NCBI GenBank assembly: GCA_007120555.1
Contig: SKNL01000182.1
Location: forward strand, 1 to 14,983
Reading direction: 5' to 3'
Length of the DNA: 14,983 nucleotides
Source of the DNA: Balneolales bacterium
GTDB lineage: Bacteria > Bacteroidota > Rhodothermia > Balneolales > Natronogracilivirgulaceae
Made by a program: the position numbers and the translations under genes. Shown here in pieces: positions 6,901-14,115 of this stretch (its first letter is position 1; every line of letters begins with the position of its first letter). The notes below the pieces were generated by a model. It was not told the origin of the DNA, did not search any database, and was given only the letters and a program-made list of their open reading frames with translations.

Positions 6901-7545
6901 TCAAGGGAGACGGTAAAAACCACTTGTGTCAGGCATATTTCCAAAGGAGTGGGTCGTGCCAAGATAGCTGTTTTGGGGAGGGGGCAGCAGCTCCCCGGGA
7001 ACCATTCTGAGCAAATCGCCCCTGCTCTTTGTACTGTTGGTCTTCTGTTTTGGACTGTCAGTAAAAAAAGAATCACTGCTATCCTCCCGGGAGAACAATA
7101 TTACGGGCCTGCATTCCATCCGGGCACTGAGTGCATCGGCCAGGACCCGAAGTGAAACCGGTGTAATCTTTTGATGCGATTCGTCCCTGACCAGATTTGA
7201 CAGTATCAGATGTGTACCGGGAGGCCGGGCATCAATCCACTGTCCGTCTATGGTCAGTTTCGGGCCTGAGAGGGAGATAATGCTTTTCTGGTAGCCATTG
7301 ACTCCCACTGAGGAGACGCCATTGTCGGCCAGAAGGGCGACGATCCGATGGTTCAGGTCGCTTGTGCTGCGTACAACCGCATCTTCTCTCATTATTCCCG
7401 TCTGGATCAGGCGGTCGGTATACCCGCTGTCTCCGTGCAAAATAATCCCGGTACAGTCCTTCTGCCGGGCCATGGCCTCGGAAAAGGACTTCATGAAGAG
7501 GGGATGGTCAAGGCGATCGTAATCGATTACTGCTATGTATTTCAT
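6901..7545 (-). CDS. Acetylglutamate-kinase-like (amino-acid-kinase fold) protein, probably not an active kinase
   Basis: Encodes 214 residues. The middle resembles the N-acetylglutamate kinase (ArgB) core: IILHGDSGYTDRLIQTGI (34-51) parallels the HGGG...L..LGI segment, LNHRIVALLADNGVSSVGVNG (64-84) parallels the conserved helix and SVGLSG-like strand, and ITPVSLRVLADALSARM (127-143) occupies the place of the NVNAD...A..LA..L segment. Key kinase features are missing or changed: no N-terminal K-(F/Y)-GG motif, HG followed by DS instead of GG, no NVNAD, and a short divergent C-terminus (about 155-214) rich in Ser and Pro. Function is therefore unknown, and a regulatory or binding role is an inference. 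It follows the cytidine deaminase gene by 128 bases on the same strand. No clear Shine-Dalgarno precedes ATG 7545. The fold assignment is tentative; the reading frame itself is convincing. Confidence 0.6.
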   Translation of the reverse strand: MKYIAVIDYDRLDHPLFMKSFSEAMARQKDCTGIILHGDSGYTDRLIQTGIMREDAVVRSTSDLNHRIVALLADNGVSSVGVNGYQKSIISLSGPKLTIDGQWIDARPPGTHLILSNLVRDESHQKITPVSLRVLADALSARMECRPVILFSREDSSDSFFTDSPKQKTNSTKSRGDLLRMVPGELLPPPQNSYLGTTHSFGNMPDTSGFYRLP

Positions 7546-7673
7546 CTGTTTAAATCAATTGAGATTCATAAGGACAGAATGAATTCACATGACAGGATGT
7601 AATCATCCTCCTGTGTGTCAGCCGGAGGCTGTAATGTTCGGTTCATTTTGCCACTGTTATTTTATGACAAACC

Positions 7674-8498
7674 TCAGGGATGGTGACCAAGATTCCCGGC
7701 TTTGAACTGGTAGGGCAGCAGATCGGAAACCGACAGACGGGAGCACTCGGTATCGCTGTGATGCAGGTACATGACCCCATTCTCCATGTGTTCCATTAAC
7801 ACCTGGCGACAAGCACCGCAAGGGCTTACATAATCACTTAGAGGGGCATAGACATGAATTTCCCGAAATGCCCCGGCACCGGAGGCTTTTGCTTTGGCAA
7901 TGGCCACCCTCTCGGCACAAAGCCCTTTCTGCCAGTCGGTGGTTTCAATGTTTACACCTGAAAAAATTCCGTTATCAGTCCGAAGGAGGGCGGTAACGGG
8001 AAACAAGGAGTAGGGAATGATGCATCTTTCTGTAAGTTCTTTAAGCCTGTCGATATCTGTCACCGCTTCGCTGGTCATGAACACCTGTCCGCCATTCTCA
8101 AGAACAGGCTGCTCGCTCGCGATGCATTTAAGTTCGTAAACATCGCACCAGTAGCGCACCAGTTGGTTGTGGCACGGATCAGGCATAACGGCCGCTTTTT
8201 TCAATTTACGGCCGGAGTCCGCTTCATGGGTCTTTTTTGTTTCCCGTGTTGCGCCGCTGTCCCCTTTCCTTGCATTGCGTGGTACCGGGAGGATAAGGGT
8301 TCGAGGCGAATCCCCCTCACTGAGACAGGAAAAAACAGCAGACTGCACGGCATCAATGGAAAGGGGGAACGAGACATTTTCCACTCTAATTCCCGGATAC
8401 AGGGTTTCGGAGTCACCCCTGATAAAACAGATATCGGTTTTCCCGGAATAGGGGGTGTAGCATCGTGATTCGAGAACTTCCCAGGTTAAATTATTCAT
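7674..8498 (-). CDS. cdd: Two-domain cytidine deaminase with a degenerate N-terminal domain
   Basis: Encodes 274 residues. The C-terminal half (about 150-274) is a complete cytidine deaminase, which converts cytidine or deoxycytidine to the uridine form in pyrimidine salvage. PYSLFPVTALL (162-172), GVNIE (181-185), CAERVAI (194-200; zinc ligand C194 and proton shuttle E196) and PCGAC (227-231; zinc ligands C228 and C231) are all present. The N-terminal half (about 1-135) repeats the fold in degenerate form. It has CYTPYSGKTDICFI, then GIRVENVSFPL, then SIDAVQSAVF (47-56), where CAE has become DAV. PDPCHNQLVRYW (106-117) replaces PCGACRQVL and so loses the second Cys. A Lys/Ser/Thr/Glu-rich insert (about 74-103) interrupts the dead domain. 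ATG 8498 overlaps the nagZ stop (ATGA), indicating translational coupling. In E. coli Cdd the dead domain is the C-terminal one, so the order is reversed here. Confidence 0.9.
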   Translation of the reverse strand: MNNLTWEVLESRCYTPYSGKTDICFIRGDSETLYPGIRVENVSFPLSIDAVQSAVFSCLSEGDSPRTLILPVPRNARKGDSGATRETKKTHEADSGRKLKKAAVMPDPCHNQLVRYWCDVYELKCIASEQPVLENGGQVFMTSEAVTDIDRLKELTERCIIPYSLFPVTALLRTDNGIFSGVNIETTDWQKGLCAERVAIAKAKASGAGAFREIHVYAPLSDYVSPCGACRQVLMEHMENGVMYLHHSDTECSRLSVSDLLPYQFKAGNLGHHP

Positions 8499-10327
8499 AG
8501 GCTGTCCATTTTGTCGGGAGATATGAATATGCCATCACCAATGGTGTAAAGCGGTGGTATGGAGACCTGCAGCCGGCCGTTGATCGAAGCGCGTCCCATA
8601 ATTGCGTTTGATACGGCTGCCTGCTGCCTTTGGCGTGGCGACCAGCCGAGCAGATGCACGTCGGCTTCGGCCATATTGAGGATGGCATAGGGTGTTCCGA
8701 GGGAAACGGCGATAACGGGACGGCCGCTCTGGAAGATGGGATCCATGAATGGGGTAATGGTGTCGTCAAGGCTGATGTCTTCGGCAGTCCGGATAGCAAC
8801 GTGGGAAACGGCAATGACAAGATCGGCAGAATTGATCGCATCGACAGCATCCAGGCTGTCACGTTCGCACTGTCCGGCGTACATCGTCACTGTAAGCACC
8901 TCCCGGAATTGCCCGTCAAGTATTCGGGAAATATGATCATCCGGCTCTCTTCTCCCATCCGTGATATTTACAATGCCGATCCTGTTAAAGCGATTGCCGT
9001 CCAGTGGCAAAAGCTGGTCCTTGTTTCTCAGCAAGGTAATGGATTTTTTGGCAATATGATCAGCGATCATCCGATGTTCCCTGGAGCTGACGACATCAGG
9101 CAACAGGCCGATGTCCACAATCTGAGGATTGCGGAAGAGGCCCGACCTGAATTTTTCCGTCAGGATCCGGCGCACCGAGTCGTCGATACGGTCTTCGGTT
9201 ATCTCACCGGAAAGGACCGCCAGCTGTACGGCATCCATGGCCTCTGTCAGATCGGCAGGGAGCAAAATCTGGTCAATGCCTGCCTTTACGGCGAGAACCG
9301 CTGCTTCGCCGGCATTGAAAAAGTTGCGGATGCCCCGCATGCCCATTCCATCGGTAACGATCAGCCCTTCGAAAGCGAGCGTGTCCCGCAGCAATGTGTG
9401 GGTGATGTAGGGATCCAGCGTTCCGGGATGCCCGGCATTTCGGGCTATTTCAGGAAGAGCGACATGTGCCGTCATGACGCTGGGAAGACCTGCCCTTATC
9501 GCTTCACGGAACGGGATCAGTTCCAGTGTTTCGAGACGATGGTAATCAAAGGGAAGGACGGGCAGGTCCAGGTGCGAATCGACGTCCGTGTCGCCATGCC
9601 CCGGGAAATGTTTTGCGGTGGACATGACACCGCCATCCCGGACACCCTCCATGAACGCGATGCCATACCTGGCAACCGTATCCGGATTTTCGGAATAGGA
9701 GCGGACATTGATCACCGGGTTAAGAGGATTGTTATTCACATCCAGAACCGGTGCATATATCTGATGGATGCCAAGCGAGGAAGCCTCGATGGCGGTTATG
9801 TATCCTTTCTGATAGGCAAAATGGGGATTCCCAGTGGCCGCAATACCCATGGCGGGAGTGAAGTAGGTGGCCTGCGGGATTCTCATGGCCGCGCCGAATT
9901 CCATATCCTGACTCACCCAAAGTGGAATTCGGCTTTTTTGTTGGAGATGGTTTGTTACTATGGCTTGATCATAGATGTTGCCGCTGAAAAACATGATTCC
10001 GCCGACTTCATTTTGCACAACAGCTTCTGTCATACGCTGCCAGGCGGGGTCGTCTGTTGGATAAAAACCGCCCCGGGCCGCAACGACAAACATCTGGCCA
10101 ATTTTCTCCCGAAGGGTCATGGACGCCATCAGTTGTTCCAGGCGTTCCCGTTCTTCCGGAAGCAAAGACCGCGCTGTTCCGTCATCAACGGCGACATCTG
10201 CGGAATCTTCCGGCAGTGTCACATGTGATCCGCAAGAAACAAGCGTGTGCAGACTGAAAAGTAAAAATGTGAATGCAAATACAATTGCGATAGCCGGTCG
10301 ATGTCCGGCCATTGGTCCCTGGGTCAT
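8495..10327 (-). CDS. nagZ: Beta-N-acetylhexosaminidase, glycoside hydrolase family 3, lipoprotein
   Basis: Encodes 610 residues from ATG 10327. Residues 1-32 are a lipoprotein signal: a hydrophobic core (AIAIVFAFTFLLF) and the lipobox LVSC with C32. The GH3 barrel carries the NagZ signature KHFPGHGDTDVDSH (239-252), containing the Asp-His dyad D250/H252 that acts as acid/base in NagZ enzymes. The nucleophile is D326 in LIVTDGMGM. A second, alpha/beta sandwich domain follows (from about 430; starts KKSITLLRNKDQLLPL), as in the two-domain Bacillus NagZ. The serine-hydrolase domain often fused to Bacteroidota homologues is absent. The enzyme removes GlcNAc from muropeptides during wall turnover. 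The frame could start upstream at 10411, but that would run back into the penicillin-acylase-like gene; ATG 10327 overlaps that gene's stop as ATGA. ATG 10312 is also possible. Confidence 0.92.
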   Translation of the reverse strand: MTQGPMAGHRPAIAIVFAFTFLLFSLHTLVSCGSHVTLPEDSADVAVDDGTARSLLPEERERLEQLMASMTLREKIGQMFVVAARGGFYPTDDPAWQRMTEAVVQNEVGGIMFFSGNIYDQAIVTNHLQQKSRIPLWVSQDMEFGAAMRIPQATYFTPAMGIAATGNPHFAYQKGYITAIEASSLGIHQIYAPVLDVNNNPLNPVINVRSYSENPDTVARYGIAFMEGVRDGGVMSTAKHFPGHGDTDVDSHLDLPVLPFDYHRLETLELIPFREAIRAGLPSVMTAHVALPEIARNAGHPGTLDPYITHTLLRDTLAFEGLIVTDGMGMRGIRNFFNAGEAAVLAVKAGIDQILLPADLTEAMDAVQLAVLSGEITEDRIDDSVRRILTEKFRSGLFRNPQIVDIGLLPDVVSSREHRMIADHIAKKSITLLRNKDQLLPLDGNRFNRIGIVNITDGRREPDDHISRILDGQFREVLTVTMYAGQCERDSLDAVDAINSADLVIAVSHVAIRTAEDISLDDTITPFMDPIFQSGRPVIAVSLGTPYAILNMAEADVHLLGWSPRQRQQAAVSNAIMGRASINGRLQVSIPPLYTIGDGIFISPDKMDSL

Positions 10328-12765
10328 GGTATAAATCTTTGAATATTTTGGATGTCGTGCGTTTGATCGGGAGGCAGTCGTACCGGTTGCTTCATCATCC
10401 CCTGGTTCCACAACTGAAACTGGTCAGAGAAGTGTCCGGAAAAGAGGTTGCCTGACTGGCCGGTACTCAAAACGGAGTAATAACTTTGTTCCGGCCGCAC
10501 CATCATAATGCCTTTCATGGTAACGCCTGCTGCTGTTGAAATAGCGTTCCGGTTATGCTGCGGATGCATGGCTTTGATGGAATGGGGTGAGCCTGAAACG
10601 GTCATTCCCTCGGGCTGGAACAGGTTTCTTTCCGCTAACCGGGCCGATCTGCTGTTCTTTCTGGTCTCTTCAAAAAGAAACGGCAGAAAAGTGCCATCAA
10701 CAACCCTGTTCCACTGCCAGTCGTACGGTTCATTGCCGTAGTTTGATTCCAGAAACTCCAGTGTTTCCCTCATGCTGACAGCAATCCACTCGCGATGGGT
10801 ATACGGGTGCGTGTCCGGCCATCTATCCGGGTGAACGAGCAGCTGAAAAACCGCGGAATGAATGATATTGGGAGTTTTGAAAAGCATTTGGACAGCACGA
10901 TCCTCGAACCAGGGGCGATACAGGTTCCTGGCAGCGGTTTTTTGGAACAGCTGGAAAAGGGTCGCTGCTGTTTCACTTGGGTCGAACCTGTAGTTCCAGT
11001 TCCTCAGATAGGGGATGACGAGTTCCATTACAGGATCAGTGCCATTCTCCATTGCCGATACTTCAAGGGATGAGACGATAATTGGTGTCAATTCCGCAGC
11101 ATATGAAGAATATGTATCGTTTGCCCATTGTCCGATGATGTCAGGGACCAGCCGTTCTTCCGGGGTCTGCTCCAGTAACTGCAGAAGTCTTTCAGATCTG
11201 TTCCAGGGAGGGGCAAACAGACATTTTTCGCCTGCATTTGTGTGTGCGGGGACGGGTTGTTCGATAAATGTGACCGGATTGCCGGCAGCATTGTGCTGAT
11301 GAGGTATAATTAATGAAGCGTCAATGGTTGAAACCAGGGTGTCGCTTTCCCCTGCCTCTTTGATCCGGAACGGCTGGGGATCCGCGATCAGTTTTCCACC
11401 TGTGATCCGCCCGGTTTGTCCGCCGGTAGTGACATAGAGTACCTGAACCGGTGGTATGGCAAGTGACTCGACAGCACGCTGCAGTTGCCCCGGTCCGGAG
11501 GCGTTCCTGATACTGAAAAGCGCAGCAATATCATCTGTTTCAACCGGGCCAGCCCATTCAAAAGCCAGATACCGGTTGTATTCCTCCGAGACAGCCACGA
11601 CAGGCCTGTGACCCGCCCTTTTGGTTACAACCAGAAGCTCGCCTCCATTCCTCAGCGAAAGGATGTGGCGATCAAGGCTCAGATTTGGATTCAGGCGGGA
11701 TTCGATATCGGGATCATTTTCCCAGTCTACAGGCCCTGCTGGCGGATCATGGAACAGCTCACCTGTAAAAAAAAGGCCGTTATCGGAAATAAGCGGCAGT
11801 ATCTTCCAGGCAAGATGTTCATTCTGCCCGCCGATGAAAACCGGCAAACCCGGTATCGTTACTCCTTGGGACCAGTTGTCTTGCTTTTGCAGTACCATTT
11901 CGTATCCCGTATCAGGCAGCGTCAGCAGCGACTCCCTGGTAAAGGTCAGTAGACCGAATGGGTTTGCTCCGGTCCTGGCAAAGGCTGCCCCGGTTCCCGT
12001 CAAGCCGCTGCGGAGGGGAGCGGCGGCTTCCGAAAAAAGGTAGAAGTCATCCAGAAGTGAAATGTATGCGTTTTCTTCCATGGAAGGTTGATCGGAGCCC
12101 CATAAAAGCTCTTTGGCATTGTCCATTCCGCTCAGTGCACGGATGGCCGTGCCGTCTTCAATGTAATGAAGATTAGCCATTGCTGGTTTTGCCCAGAACG
12201 CCTGTTGCTGGTCCCAGCTCCAGAGAATTAATACACCGATGGAATGCCATGGTTCCCAGGCTATCGGCTGCACATCGCTCAGGGCAAACTCGGGCGGCAA
12301 ATGCCGGTGATGCTTGTCGATGAATGCATTGACCCCTTCGGCGTAGGCATCCAGCAAAACTTTCTCCGGTTGCGGCAGCTGGCGGTATACTTCCTTCGCT
12401 ATGGCGGCGAATGACATCGTAAGAAAAAACCGATCGGTATCGGCCATGGATTCCGCTATTTCCCTTGAATGAAGCCCCTCCAGCTTGTATTGCTTCCTGG
12501 TCATCTGCCACAGGCGGTCGCGTGCATGCATAAAACCCATGGCAAGAAACAGGTCCGACTCATGATTTGCCTTGATGCGGGGTACCTGGTGGGTGTCCCA
12601 TGCGACCGTCACTTCGCCTCTCAGCCCGCTCAGCCTTACCGTATCCCCCAGGGAAGGAACAACACGGTAGAAAGTCCAGTAAACGGACAATCCGGATATC
12701 ACCACAATGAGAACGATAAAAAGGATGGCAATCCTGACAGCGGAAAGCTGTGATGTCCATTTCAT
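10324..12765 (-). CDS. Penicillin-acylase-family (Ntn hydrolase fold) protein with the nucleophile Ser replaced
   Basis: Encodes 813 residues from ATG 12765. Residues 10-33 are a single hydrophobic signal or anchor segment. VPRIKANHESDLFLAMGFMH (61-80) followed by ARDRLWQM matches the alpha-chain start of penicillin and acyl-homoserine-lactone acylases. GVTIPGLPVFIGGQNEHLAW (301-320) is the conserved beta-chain motif, and later LRNWNYRFDPSETAATLFQLF also fits the family. Active members self-cleave before Ser in a G-S-N-x-W motif and use that Ser as nucleophile. Here the motif is GANPF with A267 (codon GCA at 11967-11965), and the following segment, usually ending ANDPHL, is about 11 residues shorter and lacks the oxyanion His. 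Self-processing and acylase activity are therefore doubtful. The gene leads the unit with nagZ, cdd and the ArgB-like gene. Extending the frame to 13413 would overlap lysA antisense and is not credible. Confidence 0.88.
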   Translation of the reverse strand: MKWTSQLSAVRIAILFIVLIVVISGLSVYWTFYRVVPSLGDTVRLSGLRGEVTVAWDTHQVPRIKANHESDLFLAMGFMHARDRLWQMTRKQYKLEGLHSREIAESMADTDRFFLTMSFAAIAKEVYRQLPQPEKVLLDAYAEGVNAFIDKHHRHLPPEFALSDVQPIAWEPWHSIGVLILWSWDQQQAFWAKPAMANLHYIEDGTAIRALSGMDNAKELLWGSDQPSMEENAYISLLDDFYLFSEAAAPLRSGLTGTGAAFARTGANPFGLLTFTRESLLTLPDTGYEMVLQKQDNWSQGVTIPGLPVFIGGQNEHLAWKILPLISDNGLFFTGELFHDPPAGPVDWENDPDIESRLNPNLSLDRHILSLRNGGELLVVTKRAGHRPVVAVSEEYNRYLAFEWAGPVETDDIAALFSIRNASGPGQLQRAVESLAIPPVQVLYVTTGGQTGRITGGKLIADPQPFRIKEAGESDTLVSTIDASLIIPHQHNAAGNPVTFIEQPVPAHTNAGEKCLFAPPWNRSERLLQLLEQTPEERLVPDIIGQWANDTYSSYAAELTPIIVSSLEVSAMENGTDPVMELVIPYLRNWNYRFDPSETAATLFQLFQKTAARNLYRPWFEDRAVQMLFKTPNIIHSAVFQLLVHPDRWPDTHPYTHREWIAVSMRETLEFLESNYGNEPYDWQWNRVVDGTFLPFLFEETRKNSRSARLAERNLFQPEGMTVSGSPHSIKAMHPQHNRNAISTAAGVTMKGIMMVRPEQSYYSVLSTGQSGNLFSGHFSDQFQLWNQGMMKQPVRLPPDQTHDIQNIQRFIP

Positions 12766-12793
12766 CAAACAGGAAAATATGTGTAAGTTTGGA

Positions 12794-12805
12794 GTCTGTG
12801 AATGA
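12794..12805. repeat. 12-bp motif GTCTGTGAATGA shared with the divergent spacer at 5192
   Basis: The identical 12-mer occurs at 5192-5203 and 12794-12805, both inside short divergent intergenic regions, and a 9-bp match (GTCTGTGAA) lies at 5258-5266. The complement contains TTCACA, a -35-like hexamer facing the minus-strand genes. In the 81-bp spacer between 12766 and 12846 I see no convincing promoter for lysA or the acylase-like gene otherwise. Confidence 0.3.
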
Positions 12806-12846
12806 ATGTACAAATTACGAATTCTATACCAGAACCGTTTACATAA

Positions 12847-14115
12847 ATGCAACACAATCCGTCTTTGCCGGTTGACCCCGACCGGCTGCTTGCCATTGCG
12901 CAGAAATGGGGTACGCCTACCTATGTTTACATGGAGTCCATGATCCGTGAGCGTTGCCAGACGCTTCGGCATCTGTTTTCCGGCCTTCCGGTATCCTGGC
13001 TTTACGCTGTCAAGGCAAACGACAACCCACACATTATCCGTATCATATCCGGGGAAGGATTTGGTTTCGATACGGTAAGTTATGAGGAGGTGCTGTTGTG
13101 CCTGAAACTGGGAACCGATCCGAAACAGATTTTCTATACGGAAAACAACATGACCGACGCTGAGATGCGGGGGGCGGCGAAGGAGGGAGTGATCCTGAAT
13201 ATCGGATCCCTTGGCAGGCTCAAGGCGTTTTGTGAAACGTATCCCGGTTCGGAATGCAGCATCCGTATCAAACCGGATATAAGCGACGGGCATCATGCCA
13301 AGGTGGATACGGGAAACCAGGACAGCAAGTTCGGGATCCGGATGGACCTGGTTCCGGAGGCGGTTCGTGTGGCAGGAGAACACGGTGTCCGAATCTGCGG
13401 GATCCATGCTCATATAGGAAGCGGGATTCAGGAGCCTGAAAACATACTTGCGGAAATCGAGGTGCTGTTGAAATCATCCGCGGTGCTGAATGATCTGGCT
13501 TTCATCAATTTCGGAGGCGGGATCCCGATCCCTTACAGGCATGATGAGACACCTTTTGATCTTGACCGGTTCGCACATTTGGCGTCGAATCGGCTGAAGG
13601 CATTTCTTGAGGCCACCAACAGGCCGGTATCCTTTTACTTTGAACCCGGAAGATGGATTGTGGGACCGGCCGGGATCCTTCTCACCCAGGTTAACACCGT
13701 CAAGGATCAGGGGCGCAAGGTTTTCCTTGGAACGGACACAGGATTCAATCATCTGCTCCGCCCGGCTCTCTATGAAGCGTACCATGAGGTTGTAAATATC
13801 AGTGCGGATACTCATGAAACTTCCCGGACCTATCATATTGCGGGAAACATCTGTGAAAGCGGTGACATGCTGGGCCTTGACAGAGCGTTGCCGGAAAGCA
13901 AACCGGGCGATTACCTCGCCATACGTGACACCGGAGCGTATGGTATGACCATGGCTTCCCAATACAACCGAAGGGCGCTTCCGGCGGAGGTGCTGATTAC
14001 AGCGGAAGGATTTCACAAAACGATACGCAGCAGAAAAACACCCATGGAAACCGTAAATGACCTGCTCAGGGAAACCGGTTTGGCCACCGCCCAGAACAAA
14101 AGCGAGGTATCATGA
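12847..14115 (+). CDS. lysA: Diaminopimelate decarboxylase
   Basis: Encodes 422 residues, the normal length of this PLP enzyme, which forms L-lysine from meso-diaminopimelate. It has the alanine-racemase-type barrel followed by the beta domain. K56 in WLYAVKANDNP binds PLP. HIGSG (189-193), FGGGIPIPY (222-230) and FEPGRWIVGPAG (265-276) bind the cofactor phosphate or substrate. CESGD (336-340) contains the Cys and Glu that act from the partner subunit, and Y365 in DTGAYGMTMASQYN is the conserved C-terminal Tyr. The family also includes other basic amino acid decarboxylases, but CESGD with GAYG fits LysA. ATG 12847 has no Shine-Dalgarno. The stop overlaps the next ATG (ATGA), so the threonine aldolase is translationally coupled. 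The gene is divergent from the acylase/nagZ unit across 81 bases. Confidence 0.93.
   Translation: MQHNPSLPVDPDRLLAIAQKWGTPTYVYMESMIRERCQTLRHLFSGLPVSWLYAVKANDNPHIIRIISGEGFGFDTVSYEEVLLCLKLGTDPKQIFYTENNMTDAEMRGAAKEGVILNIGSLGRLKAFCETYPGSECSIRIKPDISDGHHAKVDTGNQDSKFGIRMDLVPEAVRVAGEHGVRICGIHAHIGSGIQEPENILAEIEVLLKSSAVLNDLAFINFGGGIPIPYRHDETPFDLDRFAHLASNRLKAFLEATNRPVSFYFEPGRWIVGPAGILLTQVNTVKDQGRKVFLGTDTGFNHLLRPALYEAYHEVVNISADTHETSRTYHIAGNICESGDMLGLDRALPESKPGDYLAIRDTGAYGMTMASQYNRRALPAEVLITAEGFHKTIRSRKTPMETVNDLLRETGLATAQNKSEVS

Noticed and set aside
6847..7155. 102-codon open frame on the plus strand
   Set aside because: Starts in the AT-rich spacer and runs antisense into the end of the ArgB-like gene; no motif, no Shine-Dalgarno.
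7546..7673. Possible terminator or promoter between cdd and the ArgB-like gene
   Set aside because: Only weak dyads such as CAGCC-GGA-GGCTG (7619-7631) without a U-tract, and no clear promoter boxes, so neither a break nor a new start of transcription can be supported.
8630..10228. 532-codon open frame on the plus strand
   Set aside because: Lies wholly antisense to nagZ, whose motifs and ATGA overlaps are convincing. The translation shows no family motif and no start signal.
10328..10411. Upstream extension of nagZ to ATG 10411
   Set aside because: It would place a polar stretch before the lipoprotein signal and overlap the acylase-like coding region. ATG 10327 in the ATGA overlap gives a proper signal peptide.
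12766..13413. Upstream extension of the acylase-like frame to 13413
   Set aside because: It would cover the first half of lysA on the opposite strand. The extension has no recognisable domain, while ATG 12765 starts directly before the signal-anchor segment.
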